Shown: positions 17,368-26,476, numbered from the stretch's first letter. The stretch: 64,000 bases of DNA from Roseihalotalea indica (GCF_022458895.1 NZ_JAINFL010000015.1:76748-140747), one strand, 5' to 3'. The notes: generated by a model not told the origin, from the letters alone. Numbers and translations: made by a program.

Positions 17368-18231
17368 TTAAAAATTGTAAATCAATCCGCCGGAAACTCG
17401 GGTAGCCAGACCAACGTTTCGTCCGCCAACGTACTGCCCTACCCCGGCAGAAATACCGAAAGATTCTCCTAGCGGAATGTACCCGCTGATGCCAACCTGG
17501 GTATAATTAACGCGGGTTTCGTTGAAAGGTACCATGCCGATATCGGGAGCATCGCTATCGGAAATTTGAGTTTCCGACCATAGGTCTATATAAAAATGAG
17601 CTCCGGCATAGCCAATCTTTCCGGCTAGCACGACGGCGTTGGGCACATCGTTCGTGCGGACAGAGTAACCCGCTTGCAGGTCAATGAAAATACCACTGTT
17701 AGCTTTGTACTGGGTCATAAGGCGAGCATCTACGCGGGTAGAGTGGTTGCCAATGGAAAGTACGGCATCCGCTTCGTAGCCGCTTAAGGGAGTAGCAAAA
17801 CCCAAGGCACCTAAAAATGACAATGCGCCCGCCTCAGACTCAATGTACACGGGCCGCCATTTCAGGAATAGGGCGGCATCCTGTAAGCCACTCACTTCCT
17901 GATCGGGGACACCTGCTCCTTCAGCGTCGCCCTGAGCGGTAATAAAGGGTAGGTTTACAATAAGGTCCAGGTTATCGCTTAGCCCGAGGATACCGTATAG
18001 GTTAACGCTTTGCGTAGTGATCTGTCCGCCGTAGGGTGGTGGGGCGTCCATTTTTTCGGTTCCAAAATAAAACTCATCGTACTGCTCCCAGGAATATGAA
18101 AGTACCAAACTGCCGTGGCCTTTCTCTTTCATAAATCCATCGGCCAGCGATTGAGCGTATATAGGAGATAACAAAAACAAACTGCCTAGTATGATAGCCA
18201 GACAAATAAGGGTGATAAATCTCTGATTCAT
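17368..18231 (-). CDS. Outer-membrane beta-barrel protein (transporter/MetA-pathway-like)
   Basis: Predicted outer-membrane barrel of 287 residues with a Sec signal peptide (about 1-26, ending IYAQS). The mature part alternates polar and hydrophobic residues in many short strands, such as GSLVLSYSWEQYDEFYFG, DLIVNLPFITAQGDA and GKIGYAGAHFYIDLWSE, and ends with an aromatic residue (RVSGGLIYNF), the usual barrel-insertion signal. It resembles the PF13557-type putative transporter family. It follows the redox pair on the same strand but after a 313-base repeat-bearing gap, so co-transcription is doubtful. The substrate is unknown. Confidence 0.78.
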   Translation of the reverse strand: MNQRFITLICLAIILGSLFLLSPIYAQSLADGFMKEKGHGSLVLSYSWEQYDEFYFGTEKMDAPPPYGGQITTQSVNLYGILGLSDNLDLIVNLPFITAQGDAEGAGVPDQEVSGLQDAALFLKWRPVYIESEAGALSFLGALGFATPLSGYEADAVLSIGNHSTRVDARLMTQYKANSGIFIDLQAGYSVRTNDVPNAVVLAGKIGYAGAHFYIDLWSETQISDSDAPDIGMVPFNETRVNYTQVGISGYIPLGESFGISAGVGQYVGGRNVGLATRVSGGLIYNF

Positions 18232-18465
18232 AAGTATTTGCGTTAAGGTGAATAAATAGGATACTTATCCATTGCACAGAACCTTACGCAAGTAGAGCAT
18301 ACATCAATATTTATAATGTCCGTGATTTGACATACATCGAACCCTTAGAGAGCAAAAAACTGTACGGATGTGATTGAAATAGAGGTTTGTCAATGGTATG
18401 ACAGTTTTAGCCTATCAAAAACAGATCAGTGTCGTTAAGGTTATAAGAATAAATTGTAATTTATC

Positions 18466-19176
18466 ATGATGAGATTAATAATAGTAAGCATTTTCTGGGC
18501 AAGTAGTTGTTCTTCACAAGGATTGCCCGAGTTAACTGAAGCCACCAACCATTTTTTAGAAGAACACGTAGAAAGCGGCATGGTAGACTACAAAGCGATT
18601 CATCAGAACCCCAGTAGAATTCAGCAGCTTTATGAGCAAATAGGTAGCACTTCTCTGGAAAATGCCTCGGATGCTGAAAAGAAAGCTTTTTACATCAATG
18701 CCTATAATATCCTCACTATTTATCAGATTGTGCAGAACTATCCGGTGAAGTCTCCTACGGATGTGGAAGGCTTTTTCGATAACACGAAGCATCAGGTAGC
18801 GGGAGAATCGCTAACGTTAGATCAGGTTGAGAAAGAGCGGTTGATGAAAAACCATTTTGACCCACGGTTGCATTTTGTGCTGGTATGTGCGGCCAAAAGC
18901 TGCCCGCCACTGGCTAGTTTTGCGTTCCAGGCCGACCAATTGGATGAGCAGTTAGATGAGAGAACGCGGGAAGCGCTGAATAACCCTGATTTTATTCGGG
19001 TGAATAAGAATCAGAAGAAAGTAGAAGTTTCCCAGATTTTTGAGTGGTACAAGCAGGATTTTACGAAGGAGACCTCCTCCATTCTGGCTTATATTAACCA
19101 GTACCGGGATGAAGAAATACCTTCTTCGTATCAGGTGAATTTCTATAAATATGATTGGGCCCTGAACGCCCAGTAG
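18466..19176 (+). CDS. DUF547 domain-containing protein
   Basis: A 236-residue exported protein. The start MMRLIIVSIFWASSCSSQG gives a short signal with a possible lipobox Cys at about residue 15. The DUF547 core is clear: KKAFYINAYNILTIYQIVQNYP, then HFVLVCAAKSCPPLASFAF with two conserved Cys and IFEWYKQDF near the end. DUF547 has a thiol-protease-like fold in database models, but its activity is not established. It is monocistronic and ends in a strong terminator at 19204-19236. Confidence 0.88.
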   Translation: MMRLIIVSIFWASSCSSQGLPELTEATNHFLEEHVESGMVDYKAIHQNPSRIQQLYEQIGSTSLENASDAEKKAFYINAYNILTIYQIVQNYPVKSPTDVEGFFDNTKHQVAGESLTLDQVEKERLMKNHFDPRLHFVLVCAAKSCPPLASFAFQADQLDEQLDERTREALNNPDFIRVNKNQKKVEVSQIFEWYKQDFTKETSSILAYINQYRDEEIPSSYQVNFYKYDWALNAQ

Positions 19177-19203
19177 GCTTCGGAAAAACTTTTGACTCAA
19201 AAG

Positions 19204-19236
19204 AAAAGGATGTGGTTCGTTGCCACATCCTTTTTT
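19204..19236 (+). terminator. Rho-independent terminator of the DUF547 gene
   Basis: Perfect 12-bp stem AAAAGGATGTGG/CCACATCCTTTT with a 7-base loop, followed by TT. The A-run on the other side makes it able to act on the convergent DinB gene as well. Confidence 0.85.
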
Positions 19237-19266
19237 CATGAGAATTAAGCCAATCTGAAGAACAAA

Positions 19267-19779
19267 TTACCGTTCCCAGAAAAAGGGAGGCTCAATACCT
19301 AAACTTCTCAGGTATACATAACCCTGTCCGCGATGATGAATTTCGTTATCAATGAAGTAAAAAACGGTAGCGTAGTTTACATCTTCGTACTGACCAAATG
19401 CCACGTCTACTTCCCGGAAACGCTCAGCCGGAATTTGCGGCCAAAGCTCATCAATCTGTTCAGTTGTTTTATCCCAAAGTTGCAGTAGCTCCTCTTTGGT
19501 TTTAGGTGTCAATTTTTCTTTTTCCATTTCCCCAAAAGTAGCCCATTTCCCAGTCAGCACCCCCCGAACGCCCGGTGCGGCCATATGGATCATTTCCAGT
19601 GCCAATTCTGAGAAAGGGCGCATACCTCCCACGGAATACGTGAATAGTTTGTCATCGGGAAAAGCCTCTATAACCCGGCGGGTAAGGCGGCGGTGCCCCT
19701 GCCAGTGTTTCAGCAAATCTGAGGAAGTGATGATCGCATTCTGAATGCCTTTCTGGGTTTGCACAGTGTTCGTTTCCAT
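19267..19779 (-). CDS. DinB family protein
   Basis: Four-helix-bundle metal-binding protein of the DinB/YfiT superfamily, 170 residues. The usual His triad can be traced: the first helix around LLKHWQGHRRLTRRVIE, ALEMIHMAAPG in the second, and NEIHHRGQGYVYLRSLGI in the last. The family includes thiol-dependent transferases and many uncharacterised stress proteins. The full length matches the family, and no operon partner is evident. It is convergent with the DUF547 gene. Confidence 0.88.
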   Translation of the reverse strand: METNTVQTQKGIQNAIITSSDLLKHWQGHRRLTRRVIEAFPDDKLFTYSVGGMRPFSELALEMIHMAAPGVRGVLTGKWATFGEMEKEKLTPKTKEELLQLWDKTTEQIDELWPQIPAERFREVDVAFGQYEDVNYATVFYFIDNEIHHRGQGYVYLRSLGIEPPFFWER

Positions 19780-19898
19780 AAGTTCTTGGTGATTAGAAGG
19801 GTGAAAAATTAGTGAACACTACAAAGAACGGTATGGTCGGTGACAGCCCTATGTCAGTAGGGTACAGTTATTTTCTAATGCTAAGACGAATGTTGGTC

Positions 19899-19990
19899 GA
19901 CGGATTGGTAAGCGGTTTAGCTGTAGGCGGTCAGGAGGTTATAGTCACTAGCAAACGCCTACAGCCACCCAATTTCTCTAGCGGTCCGTC
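19899..19990. other. Long nested stem-loop, candidate structured RNA or decayed repeat
   Basis: Three nested arms pair in order: GACGGA (19899-19904) with TCCGTC (19985-19990), TTGG (19905-19908) with CCAA (19969-19972), and GCTGTAGGCG (19920-19929) with CGCCTACAGC (19956-19965). The 10-bp inner stem is perfect. No protein is encoded. The role is unknown. Confidence 0.4.
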
Positions 19991-20038
19991 TACTTGCTCC
20001 TCATAAAACACCAGAAGCAAAATCACGAACAATAAAAA

Positions 20039-20057
20039 AGCCTTCGCTATGAAGGCT
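20039..20057 (-). terminator. Rho-independent terminator downstream of the dioxygenase gene
   Basis: On the minus strand AGCCTTC, loop ATAGC, GAAGGCT and a run of six T form a classical terminator. It lies 81 bases beyond the stop of the 3-hydroxyanthranilate dioxygenase gene, with the palindrome 20084-20134 in between. Confidence 0.8.
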
Positions 20058-20083
20058 CGAGGCTCCTTTGAGAGTACGACTAA

Positions 20084-20134
20084 TAATGATTGATGACATG
20101 CGATTATTCATTCATCATTACTCATCAATCATTA
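20084..20134. repeat. 13-bp inverted repeat with 25-base loop (palindromic element)
   Basis: TAATGATTGATGA (20084-20096) and its exact complement (20122-20134) flank an AT-rich loop rich in ATTCATTCATC. The sequence resembles the palindrome at 4716-4763, and both lie directly after a gene stop. Confidence 0.6.
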
Positions 20135-20137
20135 AAA

Positions 20138-20704
20138 CTAGGATTGCTCCTGTTTTTCTTTCGGAACATCCGTTCGGGGAACGCCCGTTCCGGGAACATC
20201 CATAACAGTGCCACACTGGTCGCAGGTGCGTAGCTCCAGAGAATTATGAAATTTGTTGATGATGGGCGGAAGTTGCTCTACGATGTTTTCCAGCGGGAAA
20301 TACTCTTCGTACAGTTTATTACCGCAGTTCTCGCAAAACCACAGCAAGCCGTCCGTATTTTCAGACGTGCGGATCTTTTCGATTACCATGCCGATGGTAT
20401 TCGCCGGGCGGCGAGGGCTATGAGGAGTTTTACCGGGCAGTAAAAACATTTCACCTTCCCGAATTAGAATATCGCGAGTTTCGTCATTTTCCCGAACTTT
20501 CAGGGTAATATCACCTTCAATCTGGTAAAAGAACTCTTCGGTTTCGTTATAGTGAAAGTCTTTGCGGGAATTGGGCCCGCCGACCACCATTACAATAAAA
20601 TCTTTGGTTTGCTGATAAACCTGGGCGTTGCCTACGGGTGGTTTCAGCAAATGGCGGTGTTCATCAATCCATTCTTTTAGGTTATATACATCAGGAATTT
20701 TCAT
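20138..20704 (-). CDS. nbaC: 3-hydroxyanthranilate 3,4-dioxygenase
   Basis: Iron-dependent ring-cleaving dioxygenase that converts 3-hydroxyanthranilate to the precursor of quinolinate in the kynurenine route. I start it at 20704 (MKIPDVYNLKEWIDEHRHLL); an upstream in-frame ATG at 20776 adds residues without family similarity. The cupin core carries the iron ligands His51, Glu57 and His95 (KDFHYNETEEFFYQ and GKTPHSPRRP) and substrate arginines Arg47 and Arg99. The C-terminal rubredoxin-like iron site of bacterial enzymes is intact: CENC (124-127) and CDQC. No other kynurenine or NAD synthesis genes are adjacent. The call is very firm. Confidence 0.95.
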   Translation of the reverse strand: MKIPDVYNLKEWIDEHRHLLKPPVGNAQVYQQTKDFIVMVVGGPNSRKDFHYNETEEFFYQIEGDITLKVRENDETRDILIREGEMFLLPGKTPHSPRRPANTIGMVIEKIRTSENTDGLLWFCENCGNKLYEEYFPLENIVEQLPPIINKFHNSLELRTCDQCGTVMDVPGTGVPRTDVPKEKQEQS

Positions 20705-20892
20705 AACAGTTGATATCAGGGATAGGTTAGAATATTTGTGTATTTTTGCCGTTTTTAGAGAAGCCAAACAGTACAATCTTTGTAGAAACAGACTGTAACA
20801 TTATCTATATCACGCACTTTTAGTAAACCACTACTAATTTTTAGCGTACACTAAAGTAATGGCTTTTTTTTTGTAACGTTAGATTTTTTAAC

Positions 20893-22584
20893 ATGTTTAA
20901 GCCTCAGGAGGAGTCTTCCTCATTATCTGATTCACCTGGAAGCCTTTCTTCCTCCCCATCTCCGGTTATAGTATCATTGCGAAATGAACGGTCTCAGTCA
21001 AGAGACGAAGGCAGTAAAAAAATTGAGTTCAACCTTCCTCGATCATCTTCTGTTTCTTTAAAAGCATCTCGAAAAGCAGTACCACGTCACTCCCATTTAA
21101 ATCAGCCGCAATCTGATAAATTTACTCTGCTAAAAAGTGTATTTGAAGCAAGTGAGGAAGCTATTACAGTCATTGATCTCCAGTATAATGTTGTTCTATT
21201 AAACGAAACGGCTCGCCTTTACGCTCAAGACATAGGTCTTAAGATAGAAGTTGGGATGAATATCGTTAAGGCTCTGCAAAAATTGCCAGATTCATTTAAA
21301 GCAATTCAACAGCCTTGGAGCGCAGCTTTGAAAGAAAACACATCGGAAACTACAAGCCAACACCCGGATGTTTACGGCGCAACTCGCCATTATCATACTT
21401 GCTACCGCCCCTTATATGATGCCCATCAGCAACTAATAGGTGCGGTGCAGATGGTGAAAGACATTACTGAAGAAAAGATGGCAGAAGCGCAACAGCACCT
21501 CAATAGTGAAATTAAGGCGTTTCAGCAGTTGGCTGACCATATGCCTCAACTCATCTGGTTTACTAATGCCGTTGGACAAACAAATTTTACCAATACCAGA
21601 TTTGAGCAGTATACCGGTCAGGCCGAAAGTAAACTTTCTACTGACCACTGGCAGCAATTAATTCACCCGGATGATTTCTCCAAGTCTCTGAAAATGTGGT
21701 ACCACTCTTTACAAACGGGAAATTCTTGTGAATATGAGTACCGTCTTTTTCGCGCTTCAGATAAATCCTACCGTTGGCATTTAGTGCAGGTAGCTCCATT
21801 AAAGAGTGATCAGGGTAACAGTACTTACTGGATTGGCATGGCCACCGACATTCATGACCGTAAGCTGCAAACAGAACGTATTACGCAAACCAATCAGCAC
21901 TTAAAACACATAAACCAATACCTAGATGATTTTGTGCACGCTACTGCTCATGACTTACGAGCGCCGGTAGCTAATCTACAACTATTCACTCGCACCTTTG
22001 AACAGCTTTCTCCTCAAGACTGGAATGAGCTAATACCCAAAATTACCAAGAATATTAATAAGCTGGATAGCACCTTAAAGGGTTTAGTTCATCTTATTGA
22101 TTTGCAAAGCCAGCCTGTGCCAAAGAAGCAAGCGATACTGGTGAGTGAGGTTATTCAAGAAGCTATTACACAATATGATCCGCTTATTCAGGAAGCACTG
22201 GCCAAAGTAAGTATGCTGGATCCAGATCAGTCGTCTGTATACTATGTGAAGCCGTATCTGCGTAGTATTGCAAACAACCTTATAAGCAACGCTGTTAAAT
22301 ACAGAGATCCACAACGCCCTCTTCAAATCAAAATTATGATACAAAAGCTGGTAAACTTCTGCGTGCTTACGTTTGAAGATAACGGTCAAGGTATTGATTT
22401 GCAGAAATATGGTACGAAGCTATTTCAGCCATTTCGCCGCTTTACAAATAATGGTGAAGGCTTAGGTATTGGCTTGCATATGATCCGAACTATAGTAGAA
22501 AAAAATGGTGGTAAGGTAGAGGTAATCAGTCAGCCCAACGTGGGTACAGCTTTCAAAATTTACTTAAAAGAATACACGATATGA
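20893..22584 (+). CDS. PAS domain sensor histidine kinase
   Basis: Soluble sensor kinase of 563 residues with no membrane segment. The first 70 residues are Ser-rich and probably disordered. Two PAS modules follow, at about 80-195 (VFEASEEAITVIDLQYNVV) and 205-330 (LADHMPQLIWFTNAVGQTNFTN, with a PAC-like WIGMATDIHDRK end). The dimerisation helix carries ATAHDLRAPVANLQ with phospho-acceptor His353, and the ATPase domain has the N box SNAVKYRD, DNGQGIDL and GEGLGIGLHMI. It overlaps the next gene by four bases (ATGA), so the response regulator is made with it. The signal is unknown but sensed in the cytosol. Confidence 0.92.
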   Translation: MFKPQEESSSLSDSPGSLSSSPSPVIVSLRNERSQSRDEGSKKIEFNLPRSSSVSLKASRKAVPRHSHLNQPQSDKFTLLKSVFEASEEAITVIDLQYNVVLLNETARLYAQDIGLKIEVGMNIVKALQKLPDSFKAIQQPWSAALKENTSETTSQHPDVYGATRHYHTCYRPLYDAHQQLIGAVQMVKDITEEKMAEAQQHLNSEIKAFQQLADHMPQLIWFTNAVGQTNFTNTRFEQYTGQAESKLSTDHWQQLIHPDDFSKSLKMWYHSLQTGNSCEYEYRLFRASDKSYRWHLVQVAPLKSDQGNSTYWIGMATDIHDRKLQTERITQTNQHLKHINQYLDDFVHATAHDLRAPVANLQLFTRTFEQLSPQDWNELIPKITKNINKLDSTLKGLVHLIDLQSQPVPKKQAILVSEVIQEAITQYDPLIQEALAKVSMLDPDQSSVYYVKPYLRSIANNLISNAVKYRDPQRPLQIKIMIQKLVNFCVLTFEDNGQGIDLQKYGTKLFQPFRRFTNNGEGLGIGLHMIRTIVEKNGGKVEVISQPNVGTAFKIYLKEYTI

Positions 22585-22973
22585 TCTTGATGATAGATGA
22601 TGATGAAGATACACTAGAGATTTACCAGTTACTTATTGAAAAAACTCCTTATTCAGACCATTTTATAACTTATAATGACGCTCTGGAGGCTTTACATTGG
22701 CTTAAGGAGCTAGCCTCTAATCAAGAAGTATTTCCTAAATATATTTTGTTGGACTTAAATATGCCAGAACTTAACGGCATTGAGTTTGTGCACCAATTTG
22801 AGCAGGAACTAAACTACCAGGAGCTAAATACAGAAATCATTATACTTACCAGTTCGGTCCGCGAAAAAGACCAGCAGGAAGCACTAAGTCACTCCAGCGT
22901 CAGTAAATTTGTTAGTAAGCCTTTGTCAAAAGATCAGCTAGTTGGATTTTTAGCATCCAGTGTTTCTTCTTAG
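22581..22973 (+). CDS. Single-domain response regulator (CheY-like)
   Basis: Receiver domain alone, 130 residues, no output domain. The acidic pocket is DDDED at residues 6-10, the phosphorylated Asp is Asp58 (ILLDLNMPELNG), the Thr/Ser switch is ILTSSVRE and the conserved Lys is in KFVSKPLS. The start ATG overlaps the kinase stop (ATGA), so it is the cognate partner of the PAS kinase. Such single receivers usually act through protein contacts or phosphorelay. A hairpin (23002-23029) lies just beyond. Confidence 0.92.
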   Translation: MILMIDDDEDTLEIYQLLIEKTPYSDHFITYNDALEALHWLKELASNQEVFPKYILLDLNMPELNGIEFVHQFEQELNYQELNTEIIILTSSVREKDQQEALSHSSVSKFVSKPLSKDQLVGFLASSVSS

Positions 22974-23001
22974 TTTTTATTTCTGCCTATTTTTGTTGGG
23001 A

Positions 23002-23029
23002 AGGTGAGAGAATCTAAGTCATCTCACCT
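23002..23029. terminator. Hairpin between convergent genes
   Basis: AGGTGAGA (23002-23009) pairs with TCTCACCT (23022-23029) over a 12-base loop. It lies between the stops of the response regulator and the metallopeptidase and has no clear T-run, so termination is likely but not certain. Confidence 0.45.
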
Positions 23030-23061
23030 ATCATCCATTCTCGTTGCTTTGTAAACAAAAT

Positions 23062-23910
23062 CTATAAGGCTTCAGTACTAAAAGTGTCTCCCTGAGCTAT
23101 ATCTCCACTTTCATAGCCACGCCGGAACCAGCGCATACGCTGCTCTGAGGTGCCATGAGTAAAAGCATCGGGCACCACATAACCTTGCGATTGTTTCTGC
23201 AAACGATCATCGCCTATAGCATTGGCTGCTCTTAAGGCTTCTTCGATATCACCCTGCTGTAAAATGTCATGCATCTGATCAGCATGGTTTGCCCAAACCC
23301 CGGCCAGAAAATCAGCTTGAAGCTCTAGCCGAACCGACAGCCGGTTGTATTCTTCTTGGCTTATCTGGCTGCGTTGTGCCTGCACTTGCCGACTAATGCC
23401 CAATAAATTCTGTACATGGTGGCCTACTTCATGAGCAATGACATAGGCCATAGCAAAATCACCATCCGCACCCAGTCTTTGGCTTAAAGTACGTTGAAAA
23501 CTGAGGTCGATATATACATTATTATCCCCCGGGCAATAAAAGGGCCCGGTAGCAGCTTGAGCAAAACCACAAGCCGACTGTACTCTGTCCGTAAATAAAA
23601 TAAGTTTAGGCTCCTGATACTGCCGCCCCTGTTGCTGAAAAAGTTGGTTCCATACGTCTTCAGTATCGGCCAATACTACTCCTACAAACTGGGCTAGTTG
23701 ATCTTCCTCGGGGCTGGTAGTCTGAGTCTGGGCGGCAGATGATCCACCACCTTGATCTATTTGTATTAAATCAGTAAAATCACCGCCGAAAAGTAAGCCA
23801 AGTACGACCAGAACAATTGTTCCTAGTCCTCCTCCTACGGCTACTGTTTTTCCACGGCTACCTCGTCGATCCTCGACGTTGCTGCTTTGTCGTCTGCCTT
23901 GCCAGCGCAT
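23062..23910 (-). CDS. Neutral zinc metallopeptidase (YpfJ/KPN_02809 family)
   Basis: Membrane-anchored zincin-fold protein of 282 residues. The N-terminus is basic (MRWQGRRQSSNVEDRRGSRG), as is typical for this family, and is followed by one membrane segment at about 22-43 and an acidic, Gln/Ser-rich linker. The catalytic zinc motif HEVGHH is at residues 160-165, and the downstream LELQADFLAGVWANH supplies the third ligand region. Substrates are not established for the family. It is convergent with the response regulator, with a 394-base gap upstream. Confidence 0.92.
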   Translation of the reverse strand: MRWQGRRQSSNVEDRRGSRGKTVAVGGGLGTIVLVVLGLLFGGDFTDLIQIDQGGGSSAAQTQTTSPEEDQLAQFVGVVLADTEDVWNQLFQQQGRQYQEPKLILFTDRVQSACGFAQAATGPFYCPGDNNVYIDLSFQRTLSQRLGADGDFAMAYVIAHEVGHHVQNLLGISRQVQAQRSQISQEEYNRLSVRLELQADFLAGVWANHADQMHDILQQGDIEEALRAANAIGDDRLQKQSQGYVVPDAFTHGTSEQRMRWFRRGYESGDIAQGDTFSTEAL

Positions 23911-24304
23911 AGTTAAAAAAGTTTGGTGTGTTAGTTATAATATTTGTATTGATATGTCCGGGTTAAACTCTAATTTATAACAGTAAATCAGAGGAAACCC
24001 CGTGTATTTAAAAATACAAACTATTAACCGAATATCATTGATGAAGTTTAAGAGACTATTTAAAAATTAACACTTCATTTTTAATGTGATTGTGTTGGTG
24101 TCACGCTTCATTACTAACATCCGCTTGCATAACTAGTTTGGAGCAAACTATTTAGTTACTTTAAGTTCCGGTTTCAGTGCCTCAATTAATGGAAGAGCAA
24201 CCATTCATAAGTTTTAAAAATCAATTTAAACAACCTCTGAGTCATGCTAAAATCAGCCTGAATTTCAGCATTATTAGTAGATAGATAAAGAGAGGATACC
24301 GTGC
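23911..24304. other. 394-base non-coding gap
   Basis: AT-rich, with no convincing gene. It contains a small palindrome AGTTTGgagCAAACT near 24136-24150 and an imperfect hairpin ATGCTAAAATC/GAATTTCAGCAT near 24243-24270 just beyond the end of the 7TM kinase gene, which may end its transcript. Nothing else is evident. Confidence 0.5.
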
Positions 24305-26476
24305 TTATTCGCTGAGACTTGGCTTTTTCTTATAAATCGCATTTTGATCCGTAGTAGATGTACTGGCATTGAGATACAGATCAAATACAGTTCCTTTGCC
24401 TACCGCGCTACTTACTTCTATATGCCCTTCCATCATCTCAACTTGTGTTCTAACCAAGTATAGCCCCACTCCCTTTCCCTCCTGATGAAGATGAAATCGC
24501 TGGTATAATCCAAATATTTTATCCTGATACTTTTCCAAGTCTATCCCGATACCATTATCAGCTATCGATAGTATAATCTGATCTTCTTGCTGCCGGAAAG
24601 AAAAAGTAATTTCAAGGCATCTTTCTTCCGAACGGAATTTGATAGCGTTGCTGACCAAATGTTCTAACGCACTTTCTAAATATGGTTTAATTGCACGCAC
24701 TTCTACGTCAAGTGCTACTTGGTTTCGTACCAAAACATGTGCATTCAAAAGCTCCGGTTCCTTCTTATTAAGAACATTTTGTACAACCTCTTTGATTGAT
24801 ATGTTTTCAGACTCGTTTTCTGAAATATTCCGGTACACCAGAGTTTCATTAAGATCTCTGATAACAGTATCTAGCCGCTCTGCGGCCTCCTCTAGATGAG
24901 TTAGGCACTGATTATTATGATTGGTAAGCTTGGTATTATCCAGAATACCCACTAGCCCTAGAATTTGAGCAATAGGTCCGCGCAACTTATGTGAAACGAT
25001 AGAAGCAAACTGCTCAAGGCTACTATTCTGCTGCACCAACCGTTTATTAGCTTTTGTAATTTCGTTGGTCCTCCTGGTTATTTCTTCCTCTAACCCCTCA
25101 CTGTACTGAATAAGCAAATGGTTAAGCTCTTCAATAATTTCTTGCTGGCTTAGTAACTCTTCATTTTGATCTGAGATTTCCTGGGTTCTCTCTATGATCC
25201 GCTCTTCCAGTACCAGGTTTTGATTACGCACAATCTGTTCATTTTCTAAAGAAACACGCAAGGAGCGTTGTTGTGCCTTAATTTTATCACTGCGATATAA
25301 GTTGATTCGGTCAGCCAACGCAAAAGAAAATAAAAGCACTTCTATTGAAGAGGCTATTTGAATTGCTTCTTCTATATATGGAATATCAGTTATCCAACCG
25401 ATATTTCTCAGGCTTACTAGTGTAACTGAAAGCAGGTAGAAGGTCCAGGCAATAATAAATAATCGAGCAGAAGTATTACCTTTTTTAAGAGTAAAAAAAG
25501 TTGTTAGCCAGATGGTTATCGGCACGGTAGCACATATAAAGGCTACGAATACAATACTTACATGATAACTGACAACATAGGCCAAAAGAAACAGACTGCC
25601 GCTAAGTATAGTAAGTCCATTAAGAATAATATGGAAATTAGGGACGAAGTACCTGGTTTTTAGAAATGATTTCGTAAAAAGTACCCCCCAAAAAAGGTTG
25701 GCAAAAAAAACAGATACTATAATTTTATCATAATAGCTGCCAAAAAACCAATTGTAGTAAGCAACCTGCCCCTCAAGTGTAGCAATGATAAACGTATTAC
25801 ATATTGCAAATAAACAGTAATACAAATAGGCTTTTTCCTTTAAAGAAAAGAAGAGAAAGAGATTATACAGCACCATCAAAATCATAGCACCATAAAATAG
25901 TCCCTCGGTAAACTCTGAACGAGTAATGGCAGTCACTATATGCACTTCATCATATAGCTTCAGAGGAACCAGAAGTGCTCCTTCAGTTCTAACTTTCAGA
26001 TAATACGTATGGACAAGCGTATCAGCTAGTGGGAGAAGAAATAAGGGCTTCCTATAGTTTAATTTCTTCTGTTGAGCCAGTATCTTATCACCTGCTTTTT
26101 GCTCTACCCAGCCACCCTTAGTAGAGGCATAAAACACGACAGAATCTAGAGCAGGATACCCAACTTCTAGATAAAGACGCCCTGCATCTGCTTTTCTTCC
26201 TTTTACATCAATTTTCAGCCAGCATGTTGATAAGGATAATCCAAAATTTAAAGCTGAAGACTTTTTAAACCGAGAAGTAAATAAATTGGCTGAAACCTCT
26301 TTAATGGTAAGCTGATTTGTACTATCCTGGAAGTATACTACATCGATTTCCGAAAACGACGCAGCATTGCTAGGTACTATCCCTATTAAAATTAGCGTAA
26401 AACAAGTGAGTATTTCTGGAAAAGACCAGTAACGACTAACACTAGCATTTATAAAACTCGCTCTTTCTCTTTTCAA
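24305..26476 (-). CDS. 7TMR-DISM sensor histidine kinase
   Basis: Membrane sensor kinase of 723 residues. An N-terminal signal or anchor is followed by an extracytoplasmic beta-rich 7TMR-DISMED2 domain (about 40-170), seven membrane segments (about 185-390, starting FTEGLFYGAMILMVLYNLFLFF), and a long coiled coil (about 400-480). The HisKA helix then carries SIVSHKLRGPIAQ with phospho-acceptor His496. The ATPase domain shows SNAIKFRS, ADNGIGIDL and EGKGVGLYLV. The 7TMR-DISM sensory part is thought to bind carbohydrates or similar ligands. No regulator gene is adjacent; the closest stand-alone receivers are at 22581 and 35253. The start at 26476 is the only one giving a full signal segment. 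Confidence 0.9.
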   Translation of the reverse strand: MKRERASFINASVSRYWSFPEILTCFTLILIGIVPSNAASFSEIDVVYFQDSTNQLTIKEVSANLFTSRFKKSSALNFGLSLSTCWLKIDVKGRKADAGRLYLEVGYPALDSVVFYASTKGGWVEQKAGDKILAQQKKLNYRKPLFLLPLADTLVHTYYLKVRTEGALLVPLKLYDEVHIVTAITRSEFTEGLFYGAMILMVLYNLFLFFSLKEKAYLYYCLFAICNTFIIATLEGQVAYYNWFFGSYYDKIIVSVFFANLFWGVLFTKSFLKTRYFVPNFHIILNGLTILSGSLFLLAYVVSYHVSIVFVAFICATVPITIWLTTFFTLKKGNTSARLFIIAWTFYLLSVTLVSLRNIGWITDIPYIEEAIQIASSIEVLLFSFALADRINLYRSDKIKAQQRSLRVSLENEQIVRNQNLVLEERIIERTQEISDQNEELLSQQEIIEELNHLLIQYSEGLEEEITRRTNEITKANKRLVQQNSSLEQFASIVSHKLRGPIAQILGLVGILDNTKLTNHNNQCLTHLEEAAERLDTVIRDLNETLVYRNISENESENISIKEVVQNVLNKKEPELLNAHVLVRNQVALDVEVRAIKPYLESALEHLVSNAIKFRSEERCLEITFSFRQQEDQIILSIADNGIGIDLEKYQDKIFGLYQRFHLHQEGKGVGLYLVRTQVEMMEGHIEVSSAVGKGTVFDLYLNASTSTTDQNAIYKKKPSLSE

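Larger units (their letters stand above)
19780..20137. other. 358-base gap with nested inverted repeats
   Basis: No protein gene is convincing; a 64-codon plus-strand frame at 19812-20006 has low-complexity content and no family signs. The gap contains a long imperfect stem-loop (19899-19990), a terminator (20039-20057) and a palindromic repeat (20084-20134). Confidence 0.6.

Noticed and set aside
19812..20006. 64-codon plus-strand frame
   Set aside because: Crosses the nested stem-loop, has no family signs and no convincing start context.
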